The translations under genes and the position numbers were made by a program. Shown one piece after another: positions 63,359-64,000 of a DNA stretch of 64,000 nt. Under the pieces are notes generated by a model that was not told the origin of the DNA, did no database searches, and worked only from the letters and a program-made list of their open reading frames with translations. This DNA comes from Geobacillus thermocatenulatus (GTDB lineage: Bacteria; Bacillota; Bacilli; Bacillales; Anoxybacillaceae): NCBI RefSeq assembly GCF_002217655.1, contig NZ_NEWK01000001.1:196001-260000 (forward strand). The letters are read 5' to 3'. How positions within the stretch are numbered: the stretch's first letter is position 1; each line of letters starts with the position of its first letter.

Positions 63359-64000
63359 ATGGGCAGGCGGCAAAAGGAGGGATGTATCATCCGCATTCGC
63401 TTAGGTCTGTTTGGTGCGGACGATTCGCTGTCAATTATTCAGGCGGTGGCGCAAGAGTACAAAGAGCTTGTTTGCGTTCCCGTTGTGTATTGGGATGAAA
63501 GTGAAGTGATCGATTTGATCCGCCCGCTCGCGTCAGAAGTTGATATGTGGCTGTTTTCCGGACAAGTGCCGTATTCGATCGTCAAGCAGTCCAGTGAGGT
63601 CGATGCGCCGCTGTTTTATGTGCCACATATTGGTGCCAGCTTGTACCGCACACTGCTGCAGGCGCACTATACGGAGCAGATTCCGGTCAGCCGGCTTAGT
63701 TTTGACACGTACGAGCGCCGCGAAATCGAACGGCTGCTCGAAGAGGCGGGCATCGAGGAGCCGATTCCATACGTCAAGCATTACGAGGGAGGCATTTCGG
63801 CCCAGGAACTGTCCGACTATCATTACACCCTTTGGAAACAAGGGAAAACGGAAGCAGCGGTCACCTGTTTGCGGACAGCCCATCTCGAACTGGAGAAACT
63901 CGGAATGCCGGTGTATCGGGTATTGCCTGCCCGCTCGGCGGTGGAAGCGGTCATCCAAACCATCATTCGCACCGGACAGATGCTGCAGGTGCAAGATGCG
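63359..64000 (+). CDS. Unidentified protein, 3' end outside window
   Basis: An open frame runs to the window end and reads IRIRLGLFGADDSLSIIQAV, VPVVYWDESEVIDLIRPLAS and MWLFSGQVPYSIVKQSSEVD, a clear alternating strand-helix pattern like a substrate-binding or sensory domain of a regulator. The in-frame ATG at 63359 has no ribosome site, whereas AGGAGGGATG (63376-63384) offers a good site whose ATG is in another frame; the next in-frame codons are ATC and ATT. The true start is therefore open (rare ATT/ATC start or sequence error). Family not recognised. Confidence 0.6.
   Translation, partial: MGRRQKEGCIIRIRLGLFGADDSLSIIQAVAQEYKELVCVPVVYWDESEVIDLIRPLASEVDMWLFSGQVPYSIVKQSSEVDAPLFYVPHIGASLYRTLLQAHYTEQIPVSRLSFDTYERREIERLLEEAGIEEPIPYVKHYEGGISAQELSDYHYTLWKQGKTEAAVTCLRTAHLELEKLGMPVYRVLPARSAVEAVIQTIIRTGQMLQVQDA

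Overview
The window looks like chromosomal DNA of a thermophilic Bacillaceae bacterium, most likely Geobacillus or a close relative. The reasons are the gene families (ywqA/ywqB, SEC-C proteins, BrnQ, DtnK/PdxA), strong GGAGG-type ribosome binding sites, IS982, IS1634-like and IS200/IS605-type elements, a 30-bp CRISPR repeat ending in ATTGAAAC, and a c-di-AMP (ydaO-type) leader before kdp. The species is inferred from general knowledge; no search was run. The window is accessory-rich, with many relics joined at insertion-sequence scars.

Layout. 1-4.9 kb: an open-ended coiled-coil gene, then an eroded exopolysaccharide/UDP-sugar locus: galU, a sugar transferase, a broken second sugar transferase, a broken flippase, a 170-bp inverted-repeat element, the 3' part of a phosphoglucomutase, and galE. 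5-9.3 kb: a DUF3467 / PBECR-like / DUF2283 trio, a GNAT enzyme and a DUF262-HNH protein with a small partner. 9.4-14.3 kb: a minus-strand four-carbon acid sugar operon (DeoR regulator, DtnK kinase, PdxA-type dehydrogenase, MFS transporter) with a relic of a second pdxA. 14.4-19 kb: Rpn-type nuclease and its relic, L,D-transpeptidase, DMT exporter and small genes. 19-25.8 kb: a LacI regulator divergent from a sugar ABC transporter (binding protein and two permeases), DUF1861 and a GH130 enzyme. 26-31.8 kb: second galU, an AAA ATPase plus PD-(D/E)XK-like pair, a broken DUF488 gene, a macro-domain gene, a second DUF1861 gene and a Uma2 nuclease.

32-46 kb: an IS605-type relic, the ywqB-ywqA operon plus a 38-residue ORF, a duplicated SEC-C cluster with a pRiA4b ORF-3 family gene, and an SH3-amidase. 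46-61.5 kb: an intact IS982 element, signal peptidase I, an IS1634-like transposase fused to the C-terminal part of an M20 peptidase, the kdp operon under a c-di-AMP riboswitch, a 13-repeat CRISPR array without cas genes, the N-terminal part of the same M20 peptidase, a 46-bp IS982-derived palindrome, brnQ and a second IS605-type relic with a dead tnpB. 61.7-64 kb: UDP-glucose 6-dehydrogenase and a gene that runs off the window.

How it fits together. Two galU copies, galE, ugd and the pgcA fragment point to UDP-glucose, UDP-galactose and UDP-glucuronate for cell-surface polymers, but the polymerising locus itself is decayed. The LacI/ABC/DUF1861/GH130 block is probably uptake and breakdown of a beta-mannoside-like glycan; the second DUF1861 gene shares a 15-bp motif with its promoter region. 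Defence-like loci are the CRISPR array, the ATPase-nuclease pair, the DUF262 protein and possibly the DUF3467 trio. The permuted halves of the M20 gene around kdp and CRISPR suggest that this block arrived or was rearranged as a unit.
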